From Arthrobacter sp. Soil762 (GTDB taxonomy: Bacteria > Actinomycetota > Actinomycetes > Actinomycetales > Micrococcaceae), in assembly GCF_001428335.1 (NCBI RefSeq), contig NZ_LMSG01000019.1, positions 62,075 through 126,074 of the forward strand: 64,000 nucleotides of DNA, given 5' to 3'. Position 1 is the stretch's first letter; every line of letters begins with the position of its first letter. Position numbers and translations under genes: made by a program. Shown one piece after another: positions 62,683-64,000 of this stretch. The notes below the pieces were generated by a model. The model had not been told where the DNA came from and ran no database searches. It saw nothing but the letters and a program-made list of their open reading frames with translations.

Positions 62683-62741
62683 TGGATATTCCTCGTTCCA
62701 TGCCGGAAGCTGGTGCCCGCCCGAGGCCCGGGAGGGAATCC

Positions 62742-62771
62742 ATGTCCTACTATGTTCGCTTGATAGGACAT
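62742..62771. promoter_or_regulatory. Autoregulatory site of the GntR regulator
   Basis: ATGTCCTA (62742-62749) and TAGGACAT (62764-62771) form an inverted repeat 60 bases upstream of the regulator start. Its right half, TGATAGGACA, differs by one base from the other island sites. The rest of the spacer to 62866 shows nothing further. Confidence 0.55.
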
Positions 62772-62866
62772 ACTGCCTTTATTGATAATATCAGCCGAAC
62801 TTTGGCGGTCAAGGCTGCCACTGCCGGGCGCACCGCCATTCGTGCACATAGTCCTAGGCTGGGGGG

Positions 62867-63355
62867 ATGAACAACCGATACCTCGTGTCCCGCGAACGCT
62901 TCATCGCTGCCCCGCCCGAAGTGATCTTTGAAGTCATGGCCACTCCGGCGCTGCACAGTGCGATCGACGGTTCCGGCACCGTGAAGGGCGCCCAGCCGCG
63001 CGGCCCGGAACGGCTGAGCCTCGGAGCCCGCTTTGGCATGGAAATGAACATGGCCGTGGACTACAAAATCCTGAACACGGTCTCCGAATTCGAGGAAGGC
63101 AGACGCATTGCCTGGCGCCATTTCTATGGCCACATCTGGCGCTACATCCTGGAACCGGCCACGGACGCCGACGGTACTGCCGGCACGCGCGTCACCGAAC
63201 AATGGGACGCCACTGCGGTCCGTGGGAAGATTTTCCTCCGGCTGGCAGGCTACCTGCGCCGCCACCCCGTCAGCATCGAAAAGACACTAATCAATCTTGA
63301 GGCCTACGTTGCGGCCTCCGGTCGGCGCGAGGCCGGCAATACGGGGATTTCCTGA
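62867..63355 (+). CDS. SRPBCC family protein
   Basis: A 162-residue START-like protein: YLVSRERFIAAPPEVIFEVM then TPALHSAIDGSGTVKGAQPR and FYGHIWRYILEP. It resembles the small actinobacterial polyketide-cyclase-like group; the ligand is unknown. It lies outside the island and is divergent from the GntR gene. Its stop lies in the first copy of a 19-base tandem duplication. Confidence 0.78.
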   Translation: MNNRYLVSRERFIAAPPEVIFEVMATPALHSAIDGSGTVKGAQPRGPERLSLGARFGMEMNMAVDYKILNTVSEFEEGRRIAWRHFYGHIWRYILEPATDADGTAGTRVTEQWDATAVRGKIFLRLAGYLRRHPVSIEKTLINLEAYVAASGRREAGNTGIS

Positions 63356-63385
63356 GACGCCGCTTCTTTCCTGAGACGCCGCTTC
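63348..63385. repeat. 19-base tandem duplication at the SRPBCC stop
   Basis: TTTCCTGAGACGCCGCTTC occurs twice in direct tandem (63348-63366 and 63367-63385). The stop TGA is 63353-63355 in the first copy. Confidence 0.75.
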
Positions 63386-63484
63386 AACGGGCGGTGAGGC
63401 TGGCGGGGGTCCCGGTCCGTACGGCGGCTTCTGTAATGTGGATGGCACCGGGAGTACGGGGTAAGACTAAAGGTGGGAAGCACG

Positions 63485-64000
63485 ATGGGCCGCAGGACAC
63501 TTGTTGACGACCTTGTCGACGGCCTGCTCGAAGATATCCTGGACGGCAAACTGCAGCCCCACGTAGCCTTACCGCCCGAAGCCGACATCGCCAAAGCCTA
63601 CGACGTCAGCCGCCTCACGGTGCGCGAGGCACTCAAGGCCCTGCGGGCACAGAACATCCTCTACGTTAAAGCCGGCCGCGGGACCTTCGTGAACCCGTCC
63701 GATAACTGGACCGGTCTGGATGCGATCTTCAAGGCCGCTTCGCACGACAATGGGGCGGAGCAGGTCGCGGTGGGATTGATCGAGATGCGGCGCATGGTGG
63801 AAACCGGGGCCGCTGCGCTCGCTGCCAAACGCCATACACCCGAGCATGCGCAGCAGATGCGCGAGTGCATTGCGGACATGAAGCGCTTCCATGATTCCGG
63901 CGACCTCGAGGCCTTCGTGGCGGCGGACATCGCCTTCCACGACGCAGTGTTGAAGGCTTCCGGCAATCCATTTGTCCGGGCGCTGTTCGCGCAGCTGGGT
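63485..64000 (+). CDS. GntR family regulator (FadR/FCD type), 3' end outside the window
   Basis: The first 172 codons of a regulator: winged helix (about 5-70, AKAYDVSRLTVREALKALRA) and the start of an FCD ligand domain (RRMVETGAAALAAKRHTPEH, then AFVAADIAFHDAVLKASGNP with metal-binding Asp/His). GGTGGGAAG precedes the ATG. FadR-type regulators of this kind often control sugar-acid or hexuronate genes; its target lies beyond the window. Confidence 0.87.
   Translation, partial: MGRRTLVDDLVDGLLEDILDGKLQPHVALPPEADIAKAYDVSRLTVREALKALRAQNILYVKAGRGTFVNPSDNWTGLDAIFKAASHDNGAEQVAVGLIEMRRMVETGAAALAAKRHTPEHAQQMRECIADMKRFHDSGDLEAFVAADIAFHDAVLKASGNPFVRALFAQLG

Overview
The window is 64 kb of GC-rich chromosome from an actinobacterium. 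The gene set fits Micrococcaceae of the Arthrobacter/Pseudarthrobacter type: DUF3027 next to a short cold-shock protein, a MobA-DUF6457 pair, a Cgl0159-type protein in an inositol cluster, frequent GTG and TTG starts, and c-di-AMP riboswitches in front of cell-wall hydrolases. The genus is inferred from gene content, not from a marker gene. There are no rRNA genes, insertion sequences, phage genes or CRISPR arrays. One tRNA (Arg, anticodon CCT) is present. The first and last genes run off the window.

Bases 1-36,400 are core chromosome. They hold a truncated XPB/Ssl2-like helicase-associated protein, a cold-shock protein, an MFS exporter, serC, and a DtxR/IdeR-type metal regulator whose metal ligands fall at the same positions as in DtxR. 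Three secreted cell-wall hydrolases follow (M23, NlpC/P60, divergent NlpC/P60), the first two behind ydaO-type riboswitches. Next come an HNH protein, a molybdenum-cofactor and formate-dehydrogenase accessory group (mobA-like, DUF6457, moeA, fdhD), a GH38 alpha-mannosidase, an HTH protein plus membrane protein pair, an ABC-F protein with a structured leader followed by an ABC exporter, Nudix, DUF6314, tRNA-Arg, DUF998, an inositol-monophosphatase-family protein, pcrA, a lipoprotein candidate, sucCD, a MarR/MFS pair, an aldo/keto reductase, and an ArsR/SRPBCC pair.

Bases 36,800-62,770 form a large inositol (cyclitol) catabolic island. It encodes a complete myo-inositol route: transport (IolT), oxidation (IolG), dehydration (IolE), ring hydrolysis (IolD), isomerisation (IolB), phosphorylation (IolC), a probable aldolase (Cgl0159 family in place of IolJ) and the CoA-acylating semialdehyde dehydrogenase (IolA). 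Around this core are five further intact Gfo/Idh/MocA oxidoreductases, one decayed oxidoreductase, three further sugar-isomerase-like TIM barrels, a CUT2-type ABC importer with a single-domain ATPase, two LacI regulators with recognisable palindromic operators, and a GntR/HutC regulator (IolR candidate) upstream of iolB. A motif close to TGTCCTGACA recurs at several promoters of the island, including the regulator's own and that of a tautomerase gene, and probably defines its regulon.

A second theme is structural. Several gene junctions, mostly convergent, carry long, nearly perfect hairpins with 15-24 bp arms. Two pairs of them belong to recognisable repeat families, and two hairpins lie inside the iol gene run. 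Several genes also end in short tandem duplications at or next to their stop codons.
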